Source of the DNA: an uncultured Rhizobium sp.
GTDB taxonomy: Bacteria; Pseudomonadota; Alphaproteobacteria; Rhizobiales; Rhizobiaceae
Length of the DNA stretch: 38,197 nt
Assembly: GCA_945952045.1 (NCBI GenBank)
Contig: CAMFHE010000044.1
Location: 1-38,197, forward strand
Direction of reading: 5' to 3'
Shown: piece after piece, positions 9,305 to 18,837 of the stretch
Numbering within the stretch: position 1 is the first letter of the stretch
How the letters are laid out: every line of letters begins with the position of its first letter
Made by a program: the position numbers and the translations under genes
Notes under the pieces: model-generated
Database searches by the model: none
What the model saw: the letters and a program-made list of their open reading frames with translations, nothing else
What the model was told of the DNA's origin: nothing

Positions 9305-12070
9305 TCAGGCCACCTGCTTGCGGATCAGTAGTCTTGCGAGGACGAGGAACACCAGTGCGAAGCCGACGAGCGCGAAGATCTCGGTTTTGAATGCCCACAG
9401 GTCGAGCCCCTTGGCGAAGACGCCAAGACTGATCGTTTGAAACCACAATGCCGGAAACGACAGCCCCATTATGCGCCCCGGCCCCTCCAGCGACGATGCG
9501 GGGATCAGGAAGCCGGAGTAGTGAGCCGCCGTCATCGCGGTGACGATGGCGGTTCCGAAGATAGCGGCGACCTGGGTCGATACGAATGCCGAAACCAGCA
9601 GGCCAAAGGCAGTGGCGGCGACGACATAGACGAAGGCAGCGACCGAGAGAGCCAGCAACGATCCCTTCGGCACAACACCAAGAATTCCGGCGGCCAACGA
9701 CAAGAGGCTGATGTAGCTTAGCATCCCGATTGCGACATAGGGGAGTTGCTTGCCGAGCAGGTACTCGCTCACAGCGGCCGGAGAGGCATACACGTTCGCA
9801 ATGGAGCCCATCTCCTTCTCACGTACCACACCGAGCGCGGTCAGCATGGCCGGAAACACAATGAGAAGAAGCATCATGGCCCCTGGCGTGATCGCGAAAA
9901 CGCTGCGGAAATCCTGATTGTAGCGAAAGCGAGGTTCTACACTTATTGCCTCTGGGGCGAGTGAATTGACCGAACCAGTTGCGCCGGCGAGCTCGGCCGC
10001 ATAGCTGCGGACCGTCCCGAGGATATAGGCACGGGCGGTCTCGGCCGGGAACGTGTTGCCGCCGTCGAGCCAGAACGCCACCTCGGGTTGGCGGGCGCGC
10101 AACAAATCGCGACCAAAGCCAGAGGGGACATCGATTACGAACTTGAGCTCGCCGGCGCGCAAGCGCCGCTCGATCTCGGACTCATCCTTCAGCGGCGACC
10201 GTTCGGCAAAGTAGCGGGAGTTTGCGAACTGGTCGACAAACAACCGGCTCTCCGGCGATCGATCCCGGTCCAGCACCGCGTAACGCAGCCCCGTGATGTC
10301 GAAAGATATCCCGTACCCGATGGTAGCCATGAGAAGGAGTGGACCCAAGAGAGCGAATGCGAGGCGGATACGGTCCCGACTGACCTCGAGCGCCTCGCGT
10401 CGCGCGAAAGTCCAGATGCGCCTTAGCGGCGTGAGTGGGGACCTGTTCGACGCCACTGGCTTGTCTGTGACATCGGCCTGAGCAAGATCCGCGTCACGGA
10501 CGGCATCGTCGGGGTCGGCAGTATCCGGTTGCAGACCGGCGGCGTCTTGCAGATAGGCGACAAAGGCGTCTTCGAGATTGTCGGCGCCCCGTTCGACCTG
10601 GAGGTCGCGCGGAGCCCCAACGGCCAGTACCCGGCCGGCGTGCATGAGCGAGATCCTGTCGCAGCGTTCCGCTTCGTTCATGAAGTGGGTGGAAATGAAG
10701 ATCGTGACGCCGTCCCGTCGCGACATCTCCAAGAGAAAACTCCAGAAGCGATCACGCGCAGCCGGGTCGACCCCGGAGGTGGGTTCGTCCAGAATGAGAA
10801 CGTCCGGACTATGAAGGCACGCCGCCGCCAGCTGAAGCCGCTGACGTACCCCCAGCGGCAATGCGTCGGGATGCATGTCGGCAACGTTCACCAGGTCGAA
10901 CCGGGAGAGAGCAAGCTCGACGCGGGAATCAAGCGCCGCGCCCGCGATATCGCACAACCGGCCATGCAGTTCGAGATTTCCACGCACGGAGAGTTCTTCG
11001 TAGAGCGAGAACGACTGCGACACGTAGCCGATCCGCGTCCGGGTGGAAATGTCGCGCGCGTCCACGGGCTTTCCCAGGAGAGTTGCATGGCCCTCCGTCG
11101 CGGGCAACAAGCCGGTCAGCATCTTCATCGTCGTGGTCTTGCCGCAGCCGTTTGAGCCGAGGAATCCGAAGATCTCGCCTTTTTCGATCCTGAAGCTCAC
11201 ATGGTCGACCGCAGTGAAATCGCCGAAGCGCATCGTCAGACCTTCGGCGACGATCGCCGGCGGCTCGCCGTCTGGCCGACGGCGTGTAGCCGCCGTGGAA
11301 ATCTCAGTCCCACGGCGCTCTGGTCGCTGCAATCGTACGAAGGCTTCTTCGAGGGAACTGGCGCTTGTTCGGCCAAGCAGGTCAACCTTGTTGCCATCGG
11401 CGATGATCTGGCCATCATCCATCGCCACGATTCGCTCGAATTGGCCCGCTTCCTCCATATAGGCGGTGGCCACAATCACCGTCATGGACGGTCGCTCGGC
11501 CCCGATGCGGGCGATCAAGGTCCAGAATTGGCGCCGCGACAGTGGATCGACGCCTGTGGTGGGCTCGTCAAGGATAAGAAGATCAGGGTCGTGAACCAAT
11601 GCGCAGCAGAGGCCAAGCTTCTGTTTCATTCCTCCCGAAAGCTTGCCGGCCGGCCTTTCGGAAAAAGGAGCAAGGGCGGTCACCTGCAAGAGACGATCGA
11701 TAAGTTTGCGCCGACGCTCCGCCGGCTGGCCGTAGAGGTCAGCGAAAAACTCTATGTTCTCGATCACCGACAGGGTCGGGTAGAGGTTTCGTCCGAGGCC
11801 CTGCGGCATATAGGCGATCCGGGGCGCAGCTTTGGCCCGTTGAGAACTCAGCGCCATATCGCCGCCGAGAACGCTGACAGAGCCATGCTGGATGCGACGG
11901 ACGCCTGCAATGAGGCCTAGCAGCGTCGACTTGCCGACGCCGTCAGGCCCGACGATGGCTAGTCGGGAGCCGGAGGCAATGGAGAGGCTTACATCGCCAA
12001 GAGCAACCGTCTTTCCGTAAGTATGACGGACACCGGTCAGGCTGACCGCATTTTGAGGGTCAATCGGCAT
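9305..12070 (-). CDS. RbbA/YhiH-type ABC transporter: two ATPase domains fused to an ABC-2 permease
   Basis: A 921-residue fusion. ABC domain 1 (about residues 10-235) has Walker A GPDGVGKST, signature LSGGMKQKLG and Walker B LLILDEPTTGVDP. ABC domain 2 (about 275-500) has Walker A GSNGCGKTT, a degenerate signature LPLGVRQRLQLA, which is usual in this subfamily, and DVLILDEPTSGVDP. The C-terminal 350 residues are an ABC-2 permease with one helix, a periplasmic domain and a helix block. The ATG at 12070 has GAGG seven bases upstream and overlaps the end of hlyD by 11 bases, so it is preferred over the ATG at 12127, which lacks such a site. The E. coli homologue RbbA was reported as ribosome-associated, but the hlyD and permease neighbours here point to a tripartite exporter. 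Confidence 0.9.
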   Translation of the reverse strand: MPIDPQNAVSLTGVRHTYGKTVALGDVSLSIASGSRLAIVGPDGVGKSTLLGLIAGVRRIQHGSVSVLGGDMALSSQRAKAAPRIAYMPQGLGRNLYPTLSVIENIEFFADLYGQPAERRRKLIDRLLQVTALAPFSERPAGKLSGGMKQKLGLCCALVHDPDLLILDEPTTGVDPLSRRQFWTLIARIGAERPSMTVIVATAYMEEAGQFERIVAMDDGQIIADGNKVDLLGRTSASSLEEAFVRLQRPERRGTEISTAATRRRPDGEPPAIVAEGLTMRFGDFTAVDHVSFRIEKGEIFGFLGSNGCGKTTTMKMLTGLLPATEGHATLLGKPVDARDISTRTRIGYVSQSFSLYEELSVRGNLELHGRLCDIAGAALDSRVELALSRFDLVNVADMHPDALPLGVRQRLQLAAACLHSPDVLILDEPTSGVDPAARDRFWSFLLEMSRRDGVTIFISTHFMNEAERCDRISLMHAGRVLAVGAPRDLQVERGADNLEDAFVAYLQDAAGLQPDTADPDDAVRDADLAQADVTDKPVASNRSPLTPLRRIWTFARREALEVSRDRIRLAFALLGPLLLMATIGYGISFDITGLRYAVLDRDRSPESRLFVDQFANSRYFAERSPLKDESEIERRLRAGELKFVIDVPSGFGRDLLRARQPEVAFWLDGGNTFPAETARAYILGTVRSYAAELAGATGSVNSLAPEAISVEPRFRYNQDFRSVFAITPGAMMLLLIVFPAMLTALGVVREKEMGSIANVYASPAAVSEYLLGKQLPYVAIGMLSYISLLSLAAGILGVVPKGSLLALSVAAFVYVVAATAFGLLVSAFVSTQVAAIFGTAIVTAMTAAHYSGFLIPASSLEGPGRIMGLSFPALWFQTISLGVFAKGLDLWAFKTEIFALVGFALVFLVLARLLIRKQVA

Positions 12071-13043
12071 CCGGAAGCCTCGGTGCGAGGTCTGCAGGCC
12101 AGGCAGCGCCACCTGCGATCTCGACATAGGCGTTACCCGTCATTCCTGATTTCACATACCCGCGTTCCGATGCGACAAGTTGCGGGTCGATATGCAGCTT
12201 GACGCGATACATGAGCTTCTCGCGCTCGGTTTCGGTCTCGACGAACTTCGGGGTGAACTGGGCGTCGGCAGAGACAAACGAGATGGTCGCCGGTAGAACA
12301 TAGTTGCCCGCGCCATCCAGCACGATACGCGCTTGCGAACCGATTGCGACGCGCCCTGCAGATGCAGTCGGAAGGTAGATTGTCATGTGCGCATCCGAGA
12401 GGTTGAACAAGGTCAAAACCCTGCCACCGGCGCCGACGACCTCTCCCGCTTGGGCAAGCCGATACTCGATGCGTCCTGACACTGGGGCCCTCAACGTCAT
12501 GTCGTCGATCGTGGCTTCGATCTGGCTGACCTGTGCCTCGGCAACTTCCACCGACGCATTTGCATCCTCGACGGCAGCCTTCGCAGCCTGCAGAGACGCG
12601 GCTGCGATATCTCGCTGTGCTGTCCGACGGTCCAAATCCGATTGGGCGGTTGCGTTCGACCGCATGAGTTCCGTAGCGCGCTGAAGTTCGATTTGCGCGA
12701 GATTCAGCTCCGATTCCCGGAGCATCACAGTTGCCTGCGCACCGGCAACACTCTGGTGGCTGCGATGGACGGCGGCTTTCGCAGCGGATAGTTGTGCCCG
12801 GAGTTCGCTCGTGTCGAGTCGGGCGAGAACATCACCCTTGGCAACCTCCGCACCTTCATCGACCAATACCTCAGCCAACCGGCCGGCGTACTTGCTCGTG
12901 ATGTCGACGCGCTCAACCTCGATTCTCCCGTTCGCCCGGGCCAAGCCGGGCGGCACGCGATCCTGTTGCTGAAGCCAATAAATATAGCCGCTTGCCCCGA
13001 CGATGGTGGCAACGATAGCGATCAATGTAAACACTATGCGCAA
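12060..13043 (-). CDS. HlyD-family periplasmic adaptor (membrane fusion protein)
   Basis: A 327-residue adaptor of the YhiI/EmrA type that would link the inner-membrane ABC pump to an outer-membrane channel. Residues 4-24 form an uncleaved membrane anchor. Next comes a biotinyl-lipoyl half motif near GRIEVERVDITSKYAGRL, then a long Ala-rich coiled coil (about 75-180) and the second lipoyl half with the beta-barrel. The start is TTG at 13043, supported by GAGGA ending eight bases before it. The end overlaps the next gene, which suggests coupling. It lies 57 bases after the FtsH-like gene. No outer-membrane TolC gene is in the window. Confidence 0.9.
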   Translation of the reverse strand: MRIVFTLIAIVATIVGASGYIYWLQQQDRVPPGLARANGRIEVERVDITSKYAGRLAEVLVDEGAEVAKGDVLARLDTSELRAQLSAAKAAVHRSHQSVAGAQATVMLRESELNLAQIELQRATELMRSNATAQSDLDRRTAQRDIAAASLQAAKAAVEDANASVEVAEAQVSQIEATIDDMTLRAPVSGRIEYRLAQAGEVVGAGGRVLTLFNLSDAHMTIYLPTASAGRVAIGSQARIVLDGAGNYVLPATISFVSADAQFTPKFVETETEREKLMYRVKLHIDPQLVASERGYVKSGMTGNAYVEIAGGAAWPADLAPRLPDAD

Positions 13044-13100
13044 TTCTCGTTCCTCGCACGAAATCAGGACCAGATTCGTTTTGAAATGACGTCTTGCTTG

Positions 13101-14980
13101 TCACCGTTGGTCGGTGGCCAGGATTGGCCGGGAGAGGGGAACATGTCGATCGAGTTGACCGGTGAGCTTTGCGATATCGTCGGGTCCAAGTGTTTCATGG
13201 GCAAGAAGCTCGTGCGCGCTCGACTCCAGGACGGAGCGATTGCGCTCGAGGATCGAATGCGCCGTCTCGAATGCCCTTTCAATCAACTGCCTGACTTGGT
13301 GATCAATCGCTTCTGCCGTTCCGTCTCCATAGGTGCGGGGTCTCCAGACCGGCGTCGCGCCCGCCAGGAAACTTCCGGTTTCCGGTTCGTAGGCAACCTG
13401 GCCAAGCTCGTCTGTCATCCCGAAACGAACGACCATGTTTCTCGCGATGTCGGTCGCCTTGACGAGATCGTCTGCAGCACCCGTTGAAACGTCCTCGAAG
13501 ATCAGGCTTTCGGCAGCACGTCCGCCGAGCAGCACGGCCATCCGATTGTTGAGTTCGGACCGGCTCATCAGAAAACGGTCTTCGGTCGGACGCTGCAAGG
13601 TGTATCCAAGTGCGGCGATGCCGCGAGGAATGATAGAAACCTTCTGCACGACATCGGTCTGGGGCAGCGCGAGCGCGACCAGCGCATGACCCATTTCATG
13701 GTGGGCCACGATCTCTCGCTCGCGAGCGCCCAGAATCCGGCTTTTCTTCTCCAGACCGGCAACGAGACGTTCGACGGCTTGCGTGAAGTCATCGAGCGTC
13801 GTGGCATTGGCGCCTCGACGCGTCGCGACGAGTGCTGCCTCGTTGACAAGGTTTGCGAGGTCTGCGCCAGTGAACCCCGGAGTCAGCGCTGCGACTGCCT
13901 CAATGTCGAGGTCGGCCACCGCGCTGATCTTCTTGAGATGGACATTCAGGATGTCGATCCGCCCCTTGCGATCGGGACGATCGACGAGCACCTGGCGATC
14001 GAAACGCCCGGCGCGCAAGAGCGCAGGGTCGAGGATCTCGGGTCGATTTGTTGCTGCCAGCACGATGATACCGACACTCGGGTCGAAGCCGTCCATCTCG
14101 GCCAAGAGCTGGTTCAGCGTCTGCGCCTTTTCGTCGTGTCCAGCCCCAGGCATATCGACGCCGCGTGCTCGGCCCAGCGCATCGAGTTCGTCGATAAATA
14201 TGATCGCGGGCGGTTCTTCACGCGCCTGCTGGAAGAGATCGCGAACCCGCGAGGCTCCGACGCCCACGAACATTTCCACGAACTCCGATCCCGTGATTGA
14301 AAGAAACCGGACGCCGGACTCACCTGCGACCGCGCGCGCCAGGAGGGTCTTCCGGTTCCCGGTGGCCCAACGAGGAGAATGCCCTTAGGAATGCGAGCGC
14401 CCAGTCGTCCATACTTGGTTGGATCTTTGAGGAACCCGACGACTTCCGCCAGTTCCTGCTTGGCTTCGTCGACACCAGCCACATCGGCAAAGCTCACCTT
14501 GATGTCGCTTTCCGCGTAAACCTTGGCACGGCTCTTGCCAATTCCCATCAGCCCACCGTGACCGCCGGCCATCATCGGGCGCAGCATGAACATCCAAAGC
14601 AGGATGAACAAAGCGGTCGGTGCGATCCACGAGAGCAGGCGTTGCAAGACGCCGGGCTCCGGTTCGCCGGAGAAAGAGATATTCCGCCGGGTGAGCTCGG
14701 TGGCGATCTGCTGGTCGACCCGCACCGTTGCGAAATGCTCCGCCCCACCGTTATCGGCGGGTTGTTTGTAGGTTCCTGTAATCCTGGTGGGACCGACGAC
14801 GAGATCGGAGGCGCCATCCTTGTCGATGAGACTTTGGAATTCGCTATACGGGATCGTCTTGAGATGGTCCCGGCCAACGAAAAAGTCCTGTATCAGGAGG
14901 ATCGCAAAGAAAGCGGCGATAAAATAAACCACGTCAAACTTGAAAGTCTGCTTGGCGGAAGCCTTCTTCTCGTCGTGCAT
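13101..14980 (-). pseudogene. ftsH: FtsH-like AAA+ zinc metalloprotease, frameshifted in Walker A
   Basis: Membrane-anchored ATP-dependent protease family. The N-terminal part has a membrane helix (VVYFIAAFFAILLIQDFF), a periplasmic domain and a second helix, and runs up to GPPGTG. After that the frame is wrong (RPSWRAR). One base is missing near 14351-14354; in the next frame the sequence continues as KTLLARAVAG and then the full AAA+ domain: IIFIDELDALG (Walker B), AATNRPEILDPALLRAGRFDRQ (second region of homology) and HEMGH (zinc site). Restoring one base gives about 626 residues from the ATG at 14980, a normal FtsH length; a GTG at 15043 is another possible start. All other motifs are intact, so this is either a recent inactivation or a sequencing error. 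It heads the minus-strand operon with the HlyD/ABC genes. Confidence 0.88.
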
Positions 14981-15119
14981 GCTCGTGATCACCTGCTGGT
15001 TTCTGTACTGGCGAGAGAGTTTTGCGATTGGAAGTTGCGTCACAGATGGCGGTGCTACGAGCAGACCTTCGCCTTCCCGGCATCACGAGGACTATTCAGC
15101 CTTAGACGCGGAAAAAACT

Positions 15120-15133
15120 TTAACCCAGATCAA
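15120..15133 (-). promoter_or_regulatory. FNR/FixK-type operator, probably for the ftsH-hlyD-ABC operon
   Basis: The + strand reads TTAAC-CCAG-ATCAA. The right half is a perfect FNR half-site; the left half is the TTAAC variant seen at other sites here. The centre is about 147 bases before the ftsH ATG at 14980. A class II start would fall near 15085 on the minus strand, where a weak AT-rich element (AATAGT in minus-strand reading) sits about ten bases upstream. It is 250 bases from prs, too far for the usual class II position. The choice of target is inference. Confidence 0.6.
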
Positions 15134-15240
15134 GGTTGTACCTGCCAGAGGTCCGTTTTCGACCCGAGCTCGGCGACGCCTCCGGCCGACCAGCGAGATA
15201 TGCTGGTGCGCTCGATCCAGGAGCGGCGCAAAGCGAGAAC

Positions 15241-15254
15241 TTAATCTCGATCAA
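15241..15254 (+). promoter_or_regulatory. FNR/FixK-type operator of the prs-phosphoketolase operon
   Basis: The sequence reads TTAAT-CTCG-ATCAA, with a perfect right half-site. Its centre (about 15247) is 33 bases upstream of a TATGAC element at 15278-15283 that resembles a -10 box. This fits class II activation, with a transcription start near 15289 and a leader of about 80 bases to the prs ATG. Confidence 0.65.
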
Positions 15255-15369
15255 AGAATCGAACTGCAGCGCAACGCTATGACAAAGGCAATTTCGGTTT
15301 TCGCAAGAAAATCTTCAGGCCAGCCGAGCGTCGTCTCACGACTCGGCAAGACGAGGTTGCCACACAACA

Positions 15370-16404
15370 ATGTCCTCCCCGCCCCCCCAAATGCAAGTTC
15401 AACCCCAACGGCTGCTATTTGCCGTTCCCGGCAACGAAGCCCTGGCGCGGGATCTATCCTACGCGGGTGCGGGCGATCTGGGCTCCATCGAAACACGCAA
15501 CTTCCCCGATGGCGAAACCTACGCGCGCTTCGTCGATGATGTGATGGGAAAAGCGGTTCTACTAGTTTCAACGCTGGCTCGCCCCGACGCGGGTTTCCTG
15601 CGTCTCATCTTTCTTGCGGACGCGGCACGGTCGCTTGGAGCCGCTTCAGTGACGCTGGTGGCCCCCTATCTCGCGTATATGCGGCAGGATCGTCGTTTCC
15701 GGCCGGGAGAAGCCGTCACCTCGCAAACCTTCGCGCGTCTGATATCCTCCAGCTTCGACCGGCTCGTCACGGTCGATCCGCACCTGCACCGGTATCCGGC
15801 ACTATCCGCACTTTATGATATCCCTGCATTGACGCTGCATGCGGCGCCGCTTCTGGCGGACTGGATAGCCGCTTCGGTCGACAAGCCGCTGATCATCGGC
15901 CCGGACGAAGAAAGCGAACAGTGGGTTTCGGCAATTGCGTCGCGGATCAGCGCGCCGCATACGGTGCTTCGCAAGGTCCGGCACGGCGACCGCGATGTCG
16001 AAATCTCGCTTCCGGACCTCTCGCAGTGGGCTGGTCTACAGCCGGTGCTGGTCGACGATATCGCTTCCTCCGGAACCACGCTCATCGAGGCGGCGCGCAA
16101 GTTGCCGCTACAGGGGTTCTCTCGGCCCGACGTTGCTGTCGTTCATGGCATCTTTGCCAGCGATTCGTATGCGCGGCTGACACCGCTCTGTGGCAGGATC
16201 GCTTCTTCCGATTCCGTCAGCCACCCGACCAACGCAATCGCGCTTTCGCAGATGATTGCGGATGCGATTGCGGCCGCTGATGCGCCGGATACCGAACTGA
16301 TCCGTCATCGGCGGCCACCCGAGTTTGTCGACGAGGTCACGCAGGCCGGCATCGATTCATTCCCGGCAAGTGATCCGCCGCCCTGGACCGGTGGGGCCGC
16401 GTGA
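15370..16404 (+). CDS. Ribose-phosphate pyrophosphokinase (PRPP synthetase), divergent
   Basis: Would interconvert ribose 5-phosphate + ATP and PRPP + AMP; it has 344 residues. Recognisable motifs are NFPDGETYARF near residue 43, APYLAYMRQDRRF, the VDPHLH divalent-ion and catalytic region, the flexible loop LRKVRHGDRDVEI, and the PRPP-binding loop VLVDDIASSGTT. The flexible loop and the shortened PRPP loop resemble archaeal (class III) enzymes more than the E. coli type, judged from memory. A C-terminal tail of about 40 residues is extra. A GAGG at 15353-15356 is rather far from the ATG at 15370; an ATG at 15391 is possible. First gene of an operon with phosphoketolase, RNase and nucleotide phosphorylase genes, so a role in recycling nucleotide ribose (perhaps in the ATP-forming direction) is inferred. 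Confidence 0.9.
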   Translation: MSSPPPQMQVQPQRLLFAVPGNEALARDLSYAGAGDLGSIETRNFPDGETYARFVDDVMGKAVLLVSTLARPDAGFLRLIFLADAARSLGAASVTLVAPYLAYMRQDRRFRPGEAVTSQTFARLISSSFDRLVTVDPHLHRYPALSALYDIPALTLHAAPLLADWIAASVDKPLIIGPDEESEQWVSAIASRISAPHTVLRKVRHGDRDVEISLPDLSQWAGLQPVLVDDIASSGTTLIEAARKLPLQGFSRPDVAVVHGIFASDSYARLTPLCGRIASSDSVSHPTNAIALSQMIADAIAAADAPDTELIRHRRPPEFVDEVTQAGIDSFPASDPPPWTGGAA

Positions 16405-16453
16405 ACTGGCAGAAAACCAAAAAGGTAGACAAATCCAGGAAAGGCACCACCGC

Positions 16454-18829
16454 ATGGCAGCGACGACGTCCTCAGCTTCAGTCTTCGAACATTGGCGTGC
16501 CGGCTACGGGCCGATCACGCATAGGGACGAGACGGTCGAGCGCATTCACATGCTTGCGCAATCGCACAATCTGAACCCGAGCCGGCTATTTCGTCTGCTC
16601 GCAGCAGCCGACCGGCTGACGGCGGCGGCGATGTGGACCGTTGTCCATATGACCTATGCCAAGCGCGTCGACGTGTCCGGGGCGGCACTGCCGGCCGAGG
16701 CCTTCAAGACTGCTCCGGAAGGACACACCGGCGGATCGCTGAACATGGTCCCCGCCTTTGTCGGCTATCTCACCGCGAACGCGCTTTCGGCGACCACCCG
16801 CTCCTGGATGATGGGTCAGGGCCATTGCGTCGCCGCGATCGAGGCGGTCAATGCGCTGACCGGCGACGTCTCCGAGGCGCAAAAGGGCCGTTACGACCGC
16901 AGCGAGAAAGGCTTGTCCCAACTGGTCGCCGATTTCTACTCCTACGCGATCGACGCCGAAGGCCGCTCGGCGGTCCCGATCGGCAGCCACGCCGGACCGA
17001 ACACGGCCGGCGCCATCTCTGAGGGTGGATATCTTGGCTTCGCCGAGGTGCAGTATGTCCATGCACCGCTCCCGGGAGAGAGCCTGGTCGCCTTCCTCAG
17101 CGACGGTGCCTTCGAGGAGCAGCGCGGCTCGGACTGGACGGCACGGTGGTGGCGTGCTGAGGATTGCGGCCTTGTCGTTCCGATGATGATCCTCAATGGC
17201 CGACGTATCGAGGAGCGGGCGCAGATTGCGCAGCAGGGTGGCGCTGACTGGCTCGCCGATCATCTGAGGCTCAACGGCTTCGATCCCTTCCGCATTGACG
17301 GCCGTGATCCAGCTGCCTTCGTGTGGGCGATCCTGACGGCTGAGGAACGCCTCAGCCGTTTTGCCGCCGATCCTGCTCGGGTTTATCCCGCAGCCATTCC
17401 CTATGCGATTGCGGAAACCGTGAAAGGCTTCGGTTTTCCAGGCGCAGGAACCAATGCTGCCCACAACCTGCCGCTTGCCGCGAATCCCTCACGTGATGAG
17501 GCCGCCCGCGTCGCGTTCAACGAAGCGGCGCAGGCTCTGTTCGTTCCATCCGACGAGATCGAGGCGGCCTTGTCCGCTATCGCCGTCCATCAGCAACAGA
17601 ACCGACCTGCCGAGAGCAGTCACCCGCTCGCCGTCCGCCGTCCGCCGACGCCTCACCTGCCTGCGCCTGGCTGGATTGACACAGCCGCGTCCGCTGATTG
17701 TGCCATGCATGCGCTCGATCGCTGGTTCGTGCGTTTCGTCGACACCAATCCCTCATTGCGGGTGCGCGTCGGCAATCCCGACGAGCTGAGCTCCAATCAT
17801 ATGGGCGCCACACTCGAGAGGCTGCGCCATCGTGTGAACGCGCCGGAGACGGGCGTCGCCGAAGCACGTGACGGCGGCGTAATCACGGCACTGAACGAGG
17901 AAGCGGTCGCCGGAGCGGCGCTTGCGAACAAGGGGGGGATCAACCTCATCGTCAGCTATGAAGCCTTCGCGATGAAGATGCTCGGTGGCTTGCGGCAGGA
18001 AATCGTGTTCGCCCGCCGCCAGCGCGAAGATGGCAAGGAACCAGGCTGGATTTCGGTCCCGCTCGTGGTCACCTCGCACACCTGGGAGAATTCAAAGAAC
18101 GAGCAGTCGCATCAGGATCCGACGCTCGGCGAAGCGCTTCTCGGTGAAATGTCAGATACTGCGCGCGTGCTGTTTCCCGTTGACGCCAACAGCGCTGTCG
18201 CCACCATGGCCTCGGTCTTCAGCGGACGCGGGCAGATCGCGGGCGTGATCGTCTCCAAGCGAGATATGCCGCATCGGTTCGACGGTGAGGTTGCGACCCG
18301 TTTCGTTGCCGATGGCGCCGCACCGATCGACGGGCAGGCAGAGGATGCCGAGCTCCAGATCGTCTCGGTCGGCGCCTACCAGCTCGAGGAGGCGCTCAAG
18401 GCTGCGCACCGACTGAAGGAGCACGGACGGCGGATCCTGGTGACGGCGATCAATGAGCCCGGCCGCTTCCGAATCCCACGCGATCCGATCGAGGCGCGTT
18501 TTGTCGCAAAGGATGACGCACTTGCGCGCCTTTTCCCCGTCGGACTCCCCCGTCTGATCGTCTCCCATACGCGGCCCGAGCTGATGCTCGGCCTGCTGCG
18601 GCGGCTTGACGGCGGGCCGAAGCACACTGCAGCACGCGGTTACATCAGCCGTGGCGGCACACTCGACGTTGCGGGTATGCTGTTTGCCAATCGCTGCTCT
18701 TGGGCGCATCTGGTCGAGGCGGCTTCGGCTTTGGCCGGCTGGTCGCGCGACGACTTTCTTACTGTCGCCGAACGCAACGCCATCGATGGCAAAGGCACGC
18801 CCGCCGATCTCGTCACCCAGAGGTATTAG
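16454..18829 (+). CDS. Phosphoketolase-family thiamine diphosphate enzyme, divergent
   Basis: A 791-residue protein of phosphoketolase length. Classical family members cleave xylulose 5-phosphate or fructose 6-phosphate with phosphate to acetyl phosphate and an aldose phosphate. The bifidobacterial catalytic histidines appear to be retained as H91 (GHTGGS), H124 (GQGH), H337 (HNLPLA) and H553 (SHQDP); the 33-residue spacing of the first two is also kept. EGGYLGF and YEAFAM also align. However, the usual GHWGT, GPGHG and GDGEAE motifs are changed to GHTGG, GQGHC and SDGAFE, so substrate choice may differ. Some databases label such proteins xylulose 5-phosphate 3-epimerase. The ATG at 16454 has AAGG nine bases upstream; the longer frame overlaps prs. 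The next gene starts eight bases after it. Confidence 0.85.
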   Translation: MAATTSSASVFEHWRAGYGPITHRDETVERIHMLAQSHNLNPSRLFRLLAAADRLTAAAMWTVVHMTYAKRVDVSGAALPAEAFKTAPEGHTGGSLNMVPAFVGYLTANALSATTRSWMMGQGHCVAAIEAVNALTGDVSEAQKGRYDRSEKGLSQLVADFYSYAIDAEGRSAVPIGSHAGPNTAGAISEGGYLGFAEVQYVHAPLPGESLVAFLSDGAFEEQRGSDWTARWWRAEDCGLVVPMMILNGRRIEERAQIAQQGGADWLADHLRLNGFDPFRIDGRDPAAFVWAILTAEERLSRFAADPARVYPAAIPYAIAETVKGFGFPGAGTNAAHNLPLAANPSRDEAARVAFNEAAQALFVPSDEIEAALSAIAVHQQQNRPAESSHPLAVRRPPTPHLPAPGWIDTAASADCAMHALDRWFVRFVDTNPSLRVRVGNPDELSSNHMGATLERLRHRVNAPETGVAEARDGGVITALNEEAVAGAALANKGGINLIVSYEAFAMKMLGGLRQEIVFARRQREDGKEPGWISVPLVVTSHTWENSKNEQSHQDPTLGEALLGEMSDTARVLFPVDANSAVATMASVFSGRGQIAGVIVSKRDMPHRFDGEVATRFVADGAAPIDGQAEDAELQIVSVGAYQLEEALKAAHRLKEHGRRILVTAINEPGRFRIPRDPIEARFVAKDDALARLFPVGLPRLIVSHTRPELMLGLLRRLDGGPKHTAARGYISRGGTLDVAGMLFANRCSWAHLVEAASALAGWSRDDFLTVAERNAIDGKGTPADLVTQRY

Positions 18830-18837
18830 AGGACGAC

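Larger units (their letters stand above)
14981..15369. other. Divergent intergenic region between ftsH-like and prs genes
   Basis: About 390 bases without a supported gene if ftsH starts at 14980, or 326 if it starts at 15043. The region separates two divergent operons. It holds two FNR/FixK-type boxes, one placed to serve the minus-strand ftsH operon and the other the plus-strand prs operon. Short open frames here show no family resemblance and are treated as chance. Confidence 0.7.

Noticed and set aside
8058..9440. Plus-strand open frames opposite the ABC-2 permease
   Set aside because: Antisense to a clear permease; composition dominated by charged residues without structure.
14340..14360. 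Programmed ribosomal frameshift in ftsH
   Set aside because: No slippery heptamer or stimulatory hairpin is evident, and FtsH is not known to use one; a deletion or base-calling error is simpler.
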